Shown here: piece by piece, positions 25,411 through 37,700 of the stretch
Layout: each line of letters opens with the position of its first letter
Numbering within the stretch: the stretch's first letter is position 1
DNA from: Acanthopleura granulata
Lineage: Eukaryota > Mollusca > Polyplacophora > Chitonida > Chitonidae
DNA length: 64,000 nucleotides
Direction of reading: 5' to 3'
Assembly (NCBI GenBank): GCA_016165875.1
Contig: JABBOT010000011.1
Coordinates: forward strand, 14,339,808-14,403,807
Program-made: the position numbers and the translations under genes
Notes under the pieces: model-generated
The model's input: the letters and a program-made list of their open reading frames with translations, nothing else
Told to the model about the DNA's origin: nothing
Databases searched by the model: none

Positions 25411-25590
25411 AGTATGCTGGGAACATTGTGTATTCCTTCATACTGGAGTATGCTGGGGACATTGTGTGTTACTTCATACTGTAGTATGCTGGGAACATTG
25501 TGGATTACTTCATACTGGAGAATGTTGGGAACATTGTGTATTACTTCATACTGTAGTATGCTGGGAACATTGTGTGTTACTTCGAATTAG
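25411..25590. repeat. 36-bp tandem repeat, 5 copies
   Basis: The unit AGTATGCTGGGAACATTGTG plus TATTACTTCATACTGT repeats five times with few mismatches. As 36 is a multiple of three, two frames stay open across it (a peptide of repeating 12-residue blocks in each), which explains the small open frames at 25237-25621. I see no sign of a real gene. Confidence 0.9.
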
Positions 25591-28279
25591 TATGATTTTC
25601 GTCAGACAGTTTCCTCAGTGACCTGAAATGGTATCAAAAACGCCACTACTTAAACCACAGTAACTCAGAGCGTAAAACAGAATGATAGCTTATTCGTCTT
25701 TCGTTAACTGTTGCATTCAGTCTTTGGTTTCGTGTATAATTATGCAATGTGTCTGTTTTCCCGTTTGTTCACTTTAAGACAAGGTTTACAGACACATACA
25801 GTAATCCGTATTTTCCACCCCAGTGTGGACTTTTGGAACATATGGAATACGTTAAATCTTCAAACCCCATAAGAGATGGCTATTTGCACACATAAATTGT
25901 GGTCTTGTGAACGAAAATGTTCAAGAAGTCGCCCGATTAAATAGCTTAGGCTAATTCACCGAACATGCTTTCATAACAAAAGAAATAAAATAATGTGATG
26001 TAAAAAAGAGGTCCTCTGCTATTTCCCGTATTACAGGTGTTGACATTTTACCCTTTATAACTGCAGAGTTCAAAAACCGTCCTATTCCAGAGTCTTCAGA
26101 TCGTTCTTTTTTTAATTTTTAAAGCTTGCGGGAATATCCAGCTCTTAGGTTTAAATCCCCACCGCGGGTTGCACTTAGGTACGATAAATCCCAGAGCATG
26201 GAGAGTTGCCAAGATGGCGGCGGCGAGGGTCTGAAGGTTGTAATGAGATATGATTCCGAATGCTCACGAAGATTATCCGGCATTTACTTTCAGTTTGTTT
26301 GTCCTACGACGACGTTGTTTTTACTCCCTCCTGGGATCCCTGTCCTGTGTTGTCGTGAAGAGCTTAACTTTCATGTTTTTGCGCGTGTCTCGGTCTCCAG
26401 CGATCGTGCTTAGTTTCTTAGAGACGTTGGGGTGTACGGATTCTCATTAGTCGTTTGAAAAATCGAAGTTTCACGTGTGACTAGCAAATCCCTCTTTCCT
26501 GTTTCCAAATCTTGTCCCTCCGAGCTTAGATGTTTCGCATTGATCATCAGATAGCCGCGCTGGAGTCATTAGACCAGGCCGACATTCCGGACTAAAACCC
26601 CTCTCCTCTCCTCTCTGCGCATGTCAACATCAGCTCCTATGAAAAACAAACAAATAAACACATGCCGGGAATCTGTAACAATCATATCATCGATGTTCTC
26701 GGAACCCAGCTATAAATTTTCCAAACTTTCCTCTTTCCGCCTTTGGCGATAATGTGCAGGCTCCTTGTCATTCCATGCAATTCCCTGGCAGCAGAAGGTA
26801 TAATTGTTTGCGGTGTTCACGGGGCACGGAGTGTACGAGGTGTTTCTTTTGCCAAATGTGTCAAAAACTAATAATGCGGTCATCGCGCTGCGTTGAAAGC
26901 AACATTCAACTGAGTGCACACGTGTTGGCTTTGGATACGTTATAATATCGACGAAAGCGAGAGGATAACATCAGATCAAGTACATATAGGATCGTGTTTT
27001 AAGAACTTTTCTTAAGCATTATATTAGCGTTTCTGCTAAAATTTCTTAAGTGATAAAAAATTAATACGATCAATTAACGTTCCAATTTTTACAAATTTTC
27101 CTTGGGCGACAATTCAACGATGAATTTCAATCATTATTATCTAGTAGCCGGAATATTCTGATTTCAGATTTTTATGAATTCAAACACACCTTTCACATGA
27201 AGAATTTTGTCTGTTATTTTGAAACAGTCTAATAACAACAGATATATTGCAGTCAAAAATGTTTGTGAGACATTTTATTGGCTTATCGTAGAACGCCTGT
27301 GAATTTCCTGATATCTGAATCCCACTTTGAACTTATTTTCGCTCTAAGTCAAAATCAAAAAAATTTTATTTTCATTATATAGACATAACAATTTATTTAT
27401 TTTTAAGCCCTACTCAACGTATTTGCTGATCATAGTAAGTCTCTTTGCTGAATAGTGTAAGCTGAATGTTTCATGGCATTGTTTTGAGAAAACAGGAACT
27501 GGTTATAGTTTAGATAAGGCTTTCAGTAAATATATAAAAACAAAACGTGTATCCTTATGGACGATATAAATATGACGCGATGCTACTGGTCAAGTTTATG
27601 CCATGTTCATTCTAAGAAAGATGCCGAATTTGCGATTGTGTATCCTGACGTAATATATAGGCATGCAGCATGATATTGATCAAATTTATGCGATGTTTTT
27701 ATAAGACTGCAGGCTGTTGAGATTCCCCTTGTAATTAGTTTGGTCTAATTATACAAGCTCCTCTACTGACTGACTTGTGCCAACGGTCTACTCTGGTGAC
27801 CACTACACAAACTATGACTAAATAGCTATAACATGTTCAACGGAGATAACAACACCTTTGGGATATTTTACCAGTGACAACATGCGTCTCTAATGAATAT
27901 AGCTGGTAACCTGAGTCGTGCCGTGTTGACCGCTAGGTGGCGTTATGCTCTCCAGTTGTACTGCAGCAAGCCACACGGCAGGCTTAGACACTTAGACACC
28001 ATTCTGATGAGCAACAGTGGGATTTGCGACTAAATCTAAGTTTCTGACCACATACAGCCGTCAATTCTCCCACATCCTGTGTTCCAAACAAACAGAGGCA
28101 TTTTTGTGGCATTGAGTTCAGTTAGAACAGAAAAAAGAGATTCTATTTTTTGTATTTAACTAATGAATGTAAACGTCAAAACAAAAATTTGTTGTATTAA
28201 ACGTAAACCGTTATGGTCGTTCCTTGACAATAATTTTAACACCGACTTTCGAAAAAAAAGACACCTTTCTGTGTGTAAA

Positions 28280-28385
28280 AACCACCAAAGAACTAAGGAA
28301 GTATGAAAAATAAGATATTACAGGACAGAATCATGTTCGTAGAAAAATAATCAACAGTTTCCAATGATACGGGATAGACATAAAG
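28280..28385 (+). repeat. dispersed repeat family A, copy 2 (short)
   Basis: CACCAAAGAA.TAA, GGACAGAATCATG, AGAAAAATAATCAACAGTTT and CCAATGA align in order with copy 3 at 57440-57663 (CACCAAAGAAGTAAA, GGACAGATTCATG, AATAAACAGTTTTCAATGA). More diverged and shorter than the other two copies. Confidence 0.55.
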
Positions 28386-30136
28386 GATACTCTTTGGGTG
28401 CATCCTGACAGGTATATACGAAATCTGCTAATTTAGGCTGTATACCCTATTGGTTTGATTTGTGATTTGAAACTGTCAACAGCATGTTGTATTCAGTTTA
28501 AATCTGGAGATTCTTTTCGGTGTAGTCGGAGACTATTATGATTAAATTATTGTAATTAATGGATTTTCGTTTCACGCTTACACCCGCGCACTCTCGTTAC
28601 AATCGAATGAGATCAGAAACTGTGATTCCAAAATTTCAAAGGGAGCAAAAACAAAAATCAACAATGAATCGTTCAATATTCTTTGCAGTTTTGTTCAATT
28701 TGTGTTTTTCTTTTTTTGTATGTGGTGATTTGCATTTTCTGGCCAGTTACACAAGCTCTTTATTTTCTTTGGCATGAAAAACTGCGATTTGGAAAGAAAC
28801 ATAAGTAAAGTTACATCCTGTTGTTTGAGCATGCGCCGGTTTGTCTTTCAAGTGATCGGACTTTGGAAAGTCACGACGCAAATCCTAAGAGGCACAGTGT
28901 AACTTAAACTTAAACTTTCCGATAGACAAGAGAGCGTGCTCTTGTTTGCATGGCTATCCGGGAACTGCTTTGCTTTTTCAAACGGTTTCCCTGATTCCAG
29001 GGTAGTGTTAAGAAATTCTATAGGTATGATCAACAGAATTCTTCACAGGTATCTATAGCCGATTAAGCCTGAATTCCCTCGACGCGCACAAAGCTAAACA
29101 CCACTATCGATGTTCGAATGTGCTGCGACTGGAGTGATGTTGGGACGGAGAGCATATAGTGGTAGACATCTGTCACAATAAAGGTTAACACATGTTATGT
29201 GCTAAATTAAAATTATCTTTATACATGTACAGGTCAAAGAAAACTGCAGTTCTGAAAAATATGCTCCCGTAGTTTTGATACATATATATTTTTATCGTCA
29301 CGGTAAGAGCCTTTTTCTTTTAATAATAATAACATTTGTTGAATTCTGATATATACACTTTTGAACAACTGACCATATATAGGGCTTTAGGTCTACCTCA
29401 AGCCCTAAGTCATCCTGTGACCTGTAATAGTGACAAAATTACTTACATGTTTATTTGTTACTCAGGTAGACGCTGAATACGTCATATCTGGGTGGATATG
29501 AACCTACATCCTTGGCCTCTATGCAATTTTTATGCCCTGTGCAAAACTTCACTCTAGCTAGAATCTCGCGTAATTTTGACGTTCCCGTGAGATATCTATC
29601 GGTAATTTGTAATCGCGTCATAATTTGCCTTCCTCTATGCGAGCACACGATGCCAGCTCTTTTTTTTCACTACTTTAGAGTTCGATTCCTGCGCCTTCAA
29701 GATCTTGGGTAACAGCTAACATTTCCTCTCAGGCACGACTGCCACCCCCGAGATCGTACCGCGCGGCACCAGGCAGCAATCTGCCGTTAAGAAGAGCGTA
29801 TGCCAGATAAACAAACAGCAGCTAATCGCCCTCGTTCGCTGCCAGCCCGGTCTATGTAGTGCGCTTACATGACTTGTATATAAGACTTGAGATGTAAGGC
29901 CGACATTAAAATCTTAACCGTGTCTAAGAATCATGGCGAAAATTCGGAACTCGGACTGCACACTTGTTTAACTTACAAATACAATGATGCCTCACCGGTA
30001 ATATCGAATGTGAACCACATTACGCTTCGAAAAAGCTGTTCACCCTTTTTTACCGCTGGCAGATGTGAATAAAACATAAAATCAAAAAATGCAAGTTTGA
30101 GTGGATTCTGTTAAACCACTGATTACAGTTTTACAT

Positions 30137-30235
30137 AACTAGCGTTCGCGGTGGCGAGTTCGAATCCAGTTCGCGCTGTTTCGGCTGCGGGGATTATGTC
30201 AAATGGTTTGCCAGGTACCTGGTGAAGGAGTGTTT
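30137..30235 (+). mobile_element. second tRNA-derived SINE family, copy 2 (fragment)
   Basis: Contains box B GAGTTCGAATCC at 30156-30167, then CAGTTCGCGCTGTTTCGGCT, parallel to the copy at 14963-15140. The 5' head with box A is missing or unrecognisable. Confidence 0.45.
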
Positions 30236-31729
30236 ATGATTTGTTCCGAATACTTCGATCCATCCCCCCCCCCCTCTAAACCGTGTATTCGTCATAAATA
30301 TCAAAAGATAAGATTGATTCAGAAATAATGAAGAAGATTACAGCACTGAAAGTAACATCAGGGCTGCGACAACAGTGAGAAGATGGCTAATGGGCAAAGG
30401 CAACCCGTGAAAACCGGCACTGGAGATTTATTCCAACAGTTCATCTTTTCAAGCAAAGTGTATTCGAAGTCACATTTACAGCCATTAATCATATGTCTTC
30501 GTATGTTTGGGATAACAATAAACTTCATGCTACACAATATAAATCAAGTGGAAATCTCGGCATTCTGAAAATTATAAAACATTTCTACGTAGTTTCAGTT
30601 TCAGTTCTTTCAATAGACACACGTGTATTATCAAAAGTTTTAATAAGTAATCTCTAGAATACTAAACATCTGAGTTTCCAGATCCACTGATAATTCTCTG
30701 AAAAAATAAGAGGACCTCTCGCGAGGCGACCACCCAGATACAAGATCGAGTTCTCCCGAAAATGTGGCGATGTTTTTTGGTCTCTAAATGTGCTGACAGT
30801 CGTTCCTGTAGAACCTCAAACCAAACAGCGCAGGTGTCTACCTACACACAAGTTTACCGTTAAGGAGTGTCAGTCGACGCGGCAACTCTAGCCGTACAAA
30901 CAGGCGATTGGGTTTCCTGATAAGATGTCTGCATGAAAAAAAGAAACACATTCCTGTAGTTCGTCCATCAGCACGGCGCACATTTTGGAAAAAAATCTTC
31001 TGGATATACACCAACCAGGCCAAATAATATTTCACTGCTATGTTTCATTGTCATTTCAGTATAGGAATAAAATGGCAGTTACAAACTGTTCAGCTAGGTG
31101 ACTATTCAACAGTTTTCTTGAATTTAAAATTTTCGATGTTATACCATTTCTATTTATTTATTTATTTCATCTTTGCTCAGCACCATGGCGAAGATTTTTT
31201 TTTGCCACGTATATGAAGAGAACCAGCACTTATGGTTGGAGCGCCACAGTAAACCACATTCATCTAGCAAGGAACTGAGAAACTTTCATCCGTTCAGAGT
31301 CTCTAAAAACGACTGCGTATACATACCACAGGTTCGCAAACTGAAACAAAATTGAACAGCCATACTTTCTTGTATCAGAGATAGACAACCGTGTGAACCA
31401 CCGATACAACTGTTTCTTTCCCAAATACACACTTTGTATATCTCTAGTACACAAAAGATGTAAATATTCAGTTTTGTTGCAGTTTGTGTACCTGTAGTAC
31501 ACAGTCGTTTTTAAGGAGTACCTCATAAACAATGCTGACTGATAGCCACATCGGAAGCAGCGAGAGCTATATTTGAACCAAAAACCTATTGGTCAAAGTC
31601 CAATCAACTGTGAAAGAAACCCACTTTAACTAAATGAGGGCCTCTCTTATATGAAAGAGACGCTGCAAGAGACTGTGAGTCAGGTCAGAGGATCAGTTGT
31701 GCCTCTGTTCATTAGAATTTCAAAAGTAC

Positions 31730-31835
31730 AGCTAAGGGAGAGAAATCAGAGCAACGACGACAGTGTAATAGTTCTCAACTGATCATATTTAACCGGTGAA
31801 GAACGGTCTCTTGTCAGTTTACCTCAGTTCGAGTT
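31730..31835 (+). repeat. dispersed repeat family C copy
   Basis: Shares AACGACGACAGTGTAAT, TTAACCGGTGAA, GGTCTCTTGTCAGTTTACC and CTCAGTT with related segments near 1930-2035, 8085-8165 and 47996-48080, and with reverse-orientation segments near 21800-21850 and 22030-22120. About 100 bp, no coding potential, family unknown. Confidence 0.55.
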
Positions 31836-31865
31836 TCATTCTTCTAACTGTTCCCTCCTCCCCCC

Positions 31866-31959
31866 CGTTTCCAACCGCCATAATGCTGGTCGCCGTCGTA
31901 TAAGTGAAATATTCTTGAGCACGGCGCAAAACACCAATCAAATAGATAAATAAATAAAT
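31866..31959 (+). mobile_element. SINE copy 4, 5' truncated
   Basis: Only the 3' part remains: CGCCATAATGCTGGTCGCCG, GTGAAATATTCTTGAG, CACCAATCAAATAG and an AAAT tail. TCTAACT occurs both shortly before the element and just after the tail and could be a target duplication, but a C-rich stretch separates the first copy from the element. Confidence 0.8.
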
Positions 31960-32195
31960 CTAACTCTTTGTATAAATCCGTAAAGAGTAACAACTTACAC
32001 TTCCTCAAGCACCAAGGCAGAAGCAGGTAGAATTATAGGTGAAACAAATGCAATTTATGTTAATAGCAATTGTACTGGACATCACCGGTGTGGAATTACT
32101 CGACAGCTTGGGTAGAGAATACTGTAAAACAACCGAAGAAGACAGCTGTTCTAAATTAATAACATCGCGCAATTTAAAAGGGCCAGGGTGATGCT

Positions 32196-32211
32196 GGGGG
32201 GGGGGGGGGGG
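32196..32211. repeat. G16 homopolymer run
   Basis: Sixteen consecutive G, the longest G/C homopolymer in the window. Confidence 0.95.
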
Positions 32212-32681
32212 AGAATGGGAGAATAACCCAGAGCAAACTCATATGGAGACCATTGGAGGAAAATCAGTGTTTATTTTAATATCTGGGCGAACCATTGCAA
32301 ACCTTTGCAACTCAGTCTTTCGTGGCTTTTTCGTCACAAATCAGGTTGCTTTCTGACTCTATATTTTATGCAGAACATCATTTCCTAACAGTGGTGCCAA
32401 GCCAACAACGTGATATTTAGAAGAAGATGAATGGTGAAAGCGGCCCGATTCCAAATCATGATAGAGATTTCGTTGGTTATACTCTACTGAAAGACTGGTC
32501 CGTCTCGTGTTATCATTTGTTTTACAATCGCATATTTATTGCTTTGCAGATCATGTCAGATCGGTTTGTAAAAGATATCATATAGATGGCACATTTTTTA
32601 CTAAGTTCTCCACTGGTCATAAAAGACACGATGTGATCCCATACGTTTACCACTGTGCTTACTATAAACTATGTTTACCAC

Positions 32682-32917
32682 ATTTATTTATTTGTTTGAT
32701 TGGTGTTTTACGCCGTATTCAAGGATATTTCACTTATAAGAGGGCGGTCAGCGTTATGGTGGGAGGAAAGTTTTGCTGGTTGCTGGCAGACTTTCCCACG
32801 TACGGCCGGAGAGGAAGCCAGCATGAGCTGGACTTGAACTCACAGCGACCGCATTGATGGGAGGCTTCTGTGCCATTGCGCTTCACTAGCGCTCTAGCCG
32901 GCTGAGCCACGGAGGCT
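32682..32917 (-). mobile_element. SINE copy 5, near full length
   Basis: On the minus strand it runs from GCCTCCGTGGCTCAGCCGGC (tRNA-like head, box A) through GAGTTCAAGTCC (box B) and the conserved body to ACACCAATCAAACAAATAAAT. About 30 bp of the central body (the CCCCGGG segment) is missing. The frames on both strands here are fortuitous. Confidence 0.85.
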
Positions 32918-34089
32918 TCCATAAGACATTTGTATGATATCTTTCGACTGATAACCTCACTGACTGTGACTTTTCGTGAGTATTAGACTCATTATAACAG
33001 AGTTTAACTCTGCATACATGTATGTATTTCACTCGTTATGGTGCCTATTACCCCACCCCTTTTTGTGTGCATGGGTTATGCCCTATGATTGGTTGATTGA
33101 TAATATGTCAGTATAGTTTTTGACTTCTGAAGGTTGTTGCCACAGTTACAAGAGCAGACCTTTCAGTGTGTTTGTCAATTATTATGGTCACTTGCTATTT
33201 TAAAGCATGATAACTGGTGACGTTTTAACCTGTAACATTGGCTGACTTTTGCTTGGGTTAAGATTTGAGGATTAAATTTTGTTTTTAGTTCACATTCGTT
33301 GTTGGATGCATGTCTTGGCATTTAAGACAAGAAATAACCATAGTTTATCCTGATTATCATTCTGGGACTGGTATATGGTTCTGAGGGATAAGTTCTCACG
33401 TAGCTATAGTCTTGGAAGTCGGTTTAGGGTAGGACTTGTAAAGTTATAATGACGACATTGATCGGAGAATTTAGCATTAGGTTGTTGTAGACTTCGTTTC
33501 ATCAAAGTTTACCTTGATATTAAAACTTTGCACTTGATAAAATATGGTTGACTATGTCATAGAAGTACTCCAGGAAGCATTTCATAGCTGTACTTACCAT
33601 TGAAGGCATGATTTTAAAGTACATTTTTTGCCGTTTTCTTGAGCCAGCCATGTTTTTCAAGAGCATGTTTCATGCCTATGGTAATTTTATACATGCATCT
33701 AATCTTGTACATGTGAGATAAGCTTTTTGATGAAAGAATTTGATACTTCTTTTGGTCATTTAATGGCTGATTTTGAAGTCAGACATTACTTGAGAAGTTT
33801 TGAACGCTTGGAGGGATACACTAATCTGCCACGTGAAAAGCAGTGATAGGATTTTAGCATGTAGCTTTTTTTGCTGATTAGATAATCACATTGTTGGATT
33901 CCGTACTTAGACTCCGTATCCTTTGCTGGAAATCTATAAAAAAAAAAGCGTCGGAATGCATATTGATGAGATGGTCTAGAAGGCCGAACATCTGACCCGA
34001 AGTCAATATAAATTAAGTAGTCTAATAACTCAGTATACCTTCCATTAACCGTCTCTCTAGAGAAAGTTTCGGCAGTGTTTAACTTTCGT

Positions 34090-34262
34090 GTGGACAGAGT
34101 CTCTGTAGATACGTGGAAAAGTGTCCGGAGTGCAGAAGCACAAGGATGCAGACATGATACGTTGAGAGGTTGGGACGATATGGAATTTGGGCTGTGCAAA
34201 GCCTCTGTAGATACTATGAGAAGTATTAGGAGCTGTAGAGCCTCGTGCGTAATAGATGCACA
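34090..34262. repeat. imperfect tandem duplication, about 100 bp unit
   Basis: CTCTGTAGATAC.TG..AAAGTGT..GGAGTGCAGA (from 34098) recurs from about 34202 as CTCTGTAGATACTATGAGAAG then TATTAGGAGCTGTAGAG. The repeat helps keep a 169-codon minus-strand frame open, which has no recognisable protein features. Confidence 0.5.
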
Positions 34263-34656
34263 ATGAGACTGAATCAGTATCAAATTTAACGCCACATAAA
34301 TAATATCTACACGTCCTATTGTACATAGGGGAAAATCAAACAGTCATTGTTTGTTGTTGAACTGAGTATTCTGTCTGGACATTCATCAATTCATAGTTAC
34401 TTCACCACTAGATGTTCTTGGTTTCTCTTCGATTTTGGGAACCGGATACATCTAAATAAAGAAGAATGGAATCTACCTAGAACTAAATTTTATCTAGTGG
34501 TGCCTCCACAAGTCTGGTGTAAATATTTTCTCCATTCCATAGTTTGTTCCTAAATTCACAAGGTGTTACTAAAAGGTCAAAGAGTTGATGAGAACATGCA
34601 TACACTAAGAACTTGCAAAGTAAAAGGAATACAATCACGAAAAATTGGACAAGCAG

Positions 34657-34657
<1 letters not shown>

Positions 34658-34739
<82 letters not shown>
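34658..34739. repeat. (TA)41 dinucleotide microsatellite
   Basis: An uninterrupted alternating TA run of about 82 bp, self-complementary and likely polymorphic in length. The Ile-Tyr frames across it are artefacts. Confidence 0.98.
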
Positions 34740-34745
<6 letters not shown>

Positions 34746-37700
34746 TGTAGCAAACACATTGTTCAATGAAAGAGAAAATACAAACCGAATGCAGGCAAAA
34801 ATACTACACGTTCTTTATTTCACAGTATGGCGGGGAAAATAATAATATTGCAATTGGAGTTACTGCCATAATACCATTAATTCCAGATAAATAGAGTAAT
34901 ATTCAGCACGGTCGTCAAATGTAGATTTGTTGTTCTCTATTTAGAATCATTATATTTAAACATGATTAGCGTTCACACCACAAATTGGTCTGTTTATAAC
35001 TTAACGTACCACGAGGTGCTAAGTACTCCGTGACTTTGAATACTGACAGTTAAAATAGGTGCATTGTAACAAATGTCGGCTTTCAAAAAGAGTTCTCGGC
35101 ACAAAATAGACCACTTGCCGCGTGCTCCGTTTTTAAAGCTGTCACACGGGCTCACCGTATCTATTCTCATGTTTTAGTGTTTACCCAGTCTGACATCTAC
35201 GTGTTTAGGCTGTTTGACTTAGCGCTGTAGTCCAAGTCCGCAGTTTACACACTTAATCAGTTCCGCTAATTAACATTACCCGTTTTCTTCAAACTATTTA
35301 TGTTCACACTGGTCGCCGACGCACATTTTATGATGGACTGGCCTTTGCTGCCAATCATAACCGACTGAGATCGTGTCGTCTTGTGAAATACCTCACGTGG
35401 ACGGCAAGCCACGGAAACAGACGAAAATCTGTGGCCGTCTTTGTCCGGAAGTGGACAGTTTGGGAAACAAAAATAACAAACATGCGCAGTACTTTTTGGC
35501 GGCTTGTGGTTAGACCTCTTATTTGCAGACAGAAATGATCCTTTAATACCTTAATTGCGATTGCGATGGATTACATTTATGTTTATATGTTACGTCATTA
35601 GCAATTAAGTTATCTTTTTTCATCAAGTAATTGCTAAATATGGGCTATTATCATAATGTTTAACAAGCGTTCCAGATTTTTCCACCCTTAACTCAATTTT
35701 GTTACCCTACAACTTCCGGGTGTCAAAATTTGATTTATACATATATATTTTTTAAACTATAGATCTGAACTGCTTTATACGCCTTTCGTAGGTTACTACC
35801 AGTTGGTTGATGGTGGGTATAAGTTGAATAGTTATATATACTGGCATTAAATGCTCCGTTTATTTCAGAGACAAATTCTAGAATTTGCCTTTCCTGCATT
35901 GAATGCCCCTCTGCCGCAGAGTACTAAATGGACAATGCCCGACTTCCGGTTGCCCTGTTTAACATACACTCCGCGGTGTTTCTTTCGCCATGATGTGGTT
36001 GAAATACCGCCAGTTTTGTTTATTCTTTATATCTTATATCAAGCAAGGTACTGTCGCGTACACATGTCATCATCCAGTTTCATGATGTGCACACGGTATA
36101 GTAATTGGTAAACAAACTTCTGCATAGGAGTATAATTTTGTAACGAAGCACCTTAATGGTAACACACAAAAAACAAGAATGATAAAGATGGCTTCATTGT
36201 GTGGAGCTACGTAGTGTTATAAGAGGCAGACACAAAGAGATGAAATGTCTTGCCACTTCGTATGTCGACCCCGAAGGTTTTCCTAGCTTTGCTTTGCTGC
36301 TGATGATGAATAATCTGAATACTGAAATATTTAAAAGCCTTGGGACAACACATCGTTTCGTCATCTTATTTACCTATTTTTCTGCCTGTAGAGAAGAGTT
36401 TTTCACTTCTTCCACGACATCGTTCAGGTTTAGTGGTAAAGTAAAGTGCTCCGAATAAACAACAGCCCATCGCTATATACGTACATCTGAAAAAAACTTC
36501 GTGAATTAATATTTCTTTTTTATTTTTTTTTTGTAGAACAGAAATTAATTGCAACAACATTACATAGGAAGAAGGAACCCATTAATTTTACACGTCACGA
36601 CGGTTGATTAAGTGCCATTCAGATCCTTCTTATACCATATATACTTTTATGTTATCATCTCTTTCCAAAATCAGTCGAAAGTTAGGAAGAATGCACCTAA
36701 TATACGTACTTCAGATATTATTAACTTTGCCCCGTGGTGGCTCGTGGGTTAACCGTAGTTCCATTATATATAACAGTTTGCCGCAAATCTTCATGGCAAA
36801 AGAAGGAAAGGGCGAAAGGACACACAGCTTTGATCCCAAAAACTTTATAGGCAATTCTCATTATATATCTGAATAACTACTACGGACTTTAGAGATTCAA
36901 GAGCGTTTCAGTTCTTTTCCAAGTTGTCCTTTGAAAGCGAACGCTGTAATTATTAATTTTATCATATAAGAAAACGGATTAATTTACTTATATCCATCTC
37001 CGTACTGGAGAAAAGACAAAACACTCAGTTCTGCATAAGTTTTCAACTTATTTCACCTGTTTGTATAAAGGCTGATAGCTGAGGTGTTAGAGGTAGACTT
37101 TAGGTCGCTACTCACGAGCGAAAGCTTGACCCCGAGCAAATACAGAGTTATTTAGCTTGTTTGTCCAGGGAGGGGAAGTCTTTGTGGCCTTTCATGTCGT
37201 ACAGCCGCAGCGCTCATCCCCACGGGCTTAAGACCGCTGACGAGTTGAACCGAAGCTATAAGTACGAAAATGTGTCCCTCGTTTAAGTAAATTGCTCTGT
37301 AGCACGTCAGCTGACACTTACACCTAATGGTATCTGTTGCTGGATGTGACATTTTCTAAAACAGTCAATGTACATAGCTTGATCCATCCTCTTGGTAATT
37401 TAACGCGAATTTCGCAGATAATTGAGTAGAATTACATACCAGGCAGAACACAAAAGACTGTAGCATACACAAAAAATCTGTAGGATAAGTTAAACTTGAT
37501 TCTGCGGCGAAATTATTCGGTACAAATAAAGTCACAACAAAATTCCTGTAAAAACAAGGTTAAAACAAAATTCTAAAAACAAAATGTCTAAAAATTAAAT
37601 ACAAACAGTTATCGAGTTATGGTTTAACAAAGAAAGAGAGATATTCGGTATTCATCATTGCACATTTTCAACTGAGTGAAGAGTATAAAGTTCAGATTTT

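Noticed and set aside
25237..25621. 117-codon and 75-codon overlapping frames
   Set aside because: Both are created by the 36-bp tandem repeat, whose unit length preserves frame; no upstream or downstream exon signals.
26126..26413. 95-codon frame in a GC-richer patch
   Set aside because: No recognisable domain or splice context; GC-rich patches in this intron are more likely regulatory or neutral.
32507..32922. Frames with YGRRGSQHELDLNS-type peptides
   Set aside because: Recurring peptide also seen near 6900-7018 and 52577-52822; it is the translated SINE body, not a protein family.
33786..34295. 169-codon minus-strand open frame
   Set aside because: Longest frame outside Arx, but it has no domain, overlaps an imperfect tandem duplication that lowers stop frequency, and shows odd composition. 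Probably chance.
34563..34769. Ile-Tyr repeat frames on both strands
   Set aside because: Translation of the (TA)41 microsatellite.
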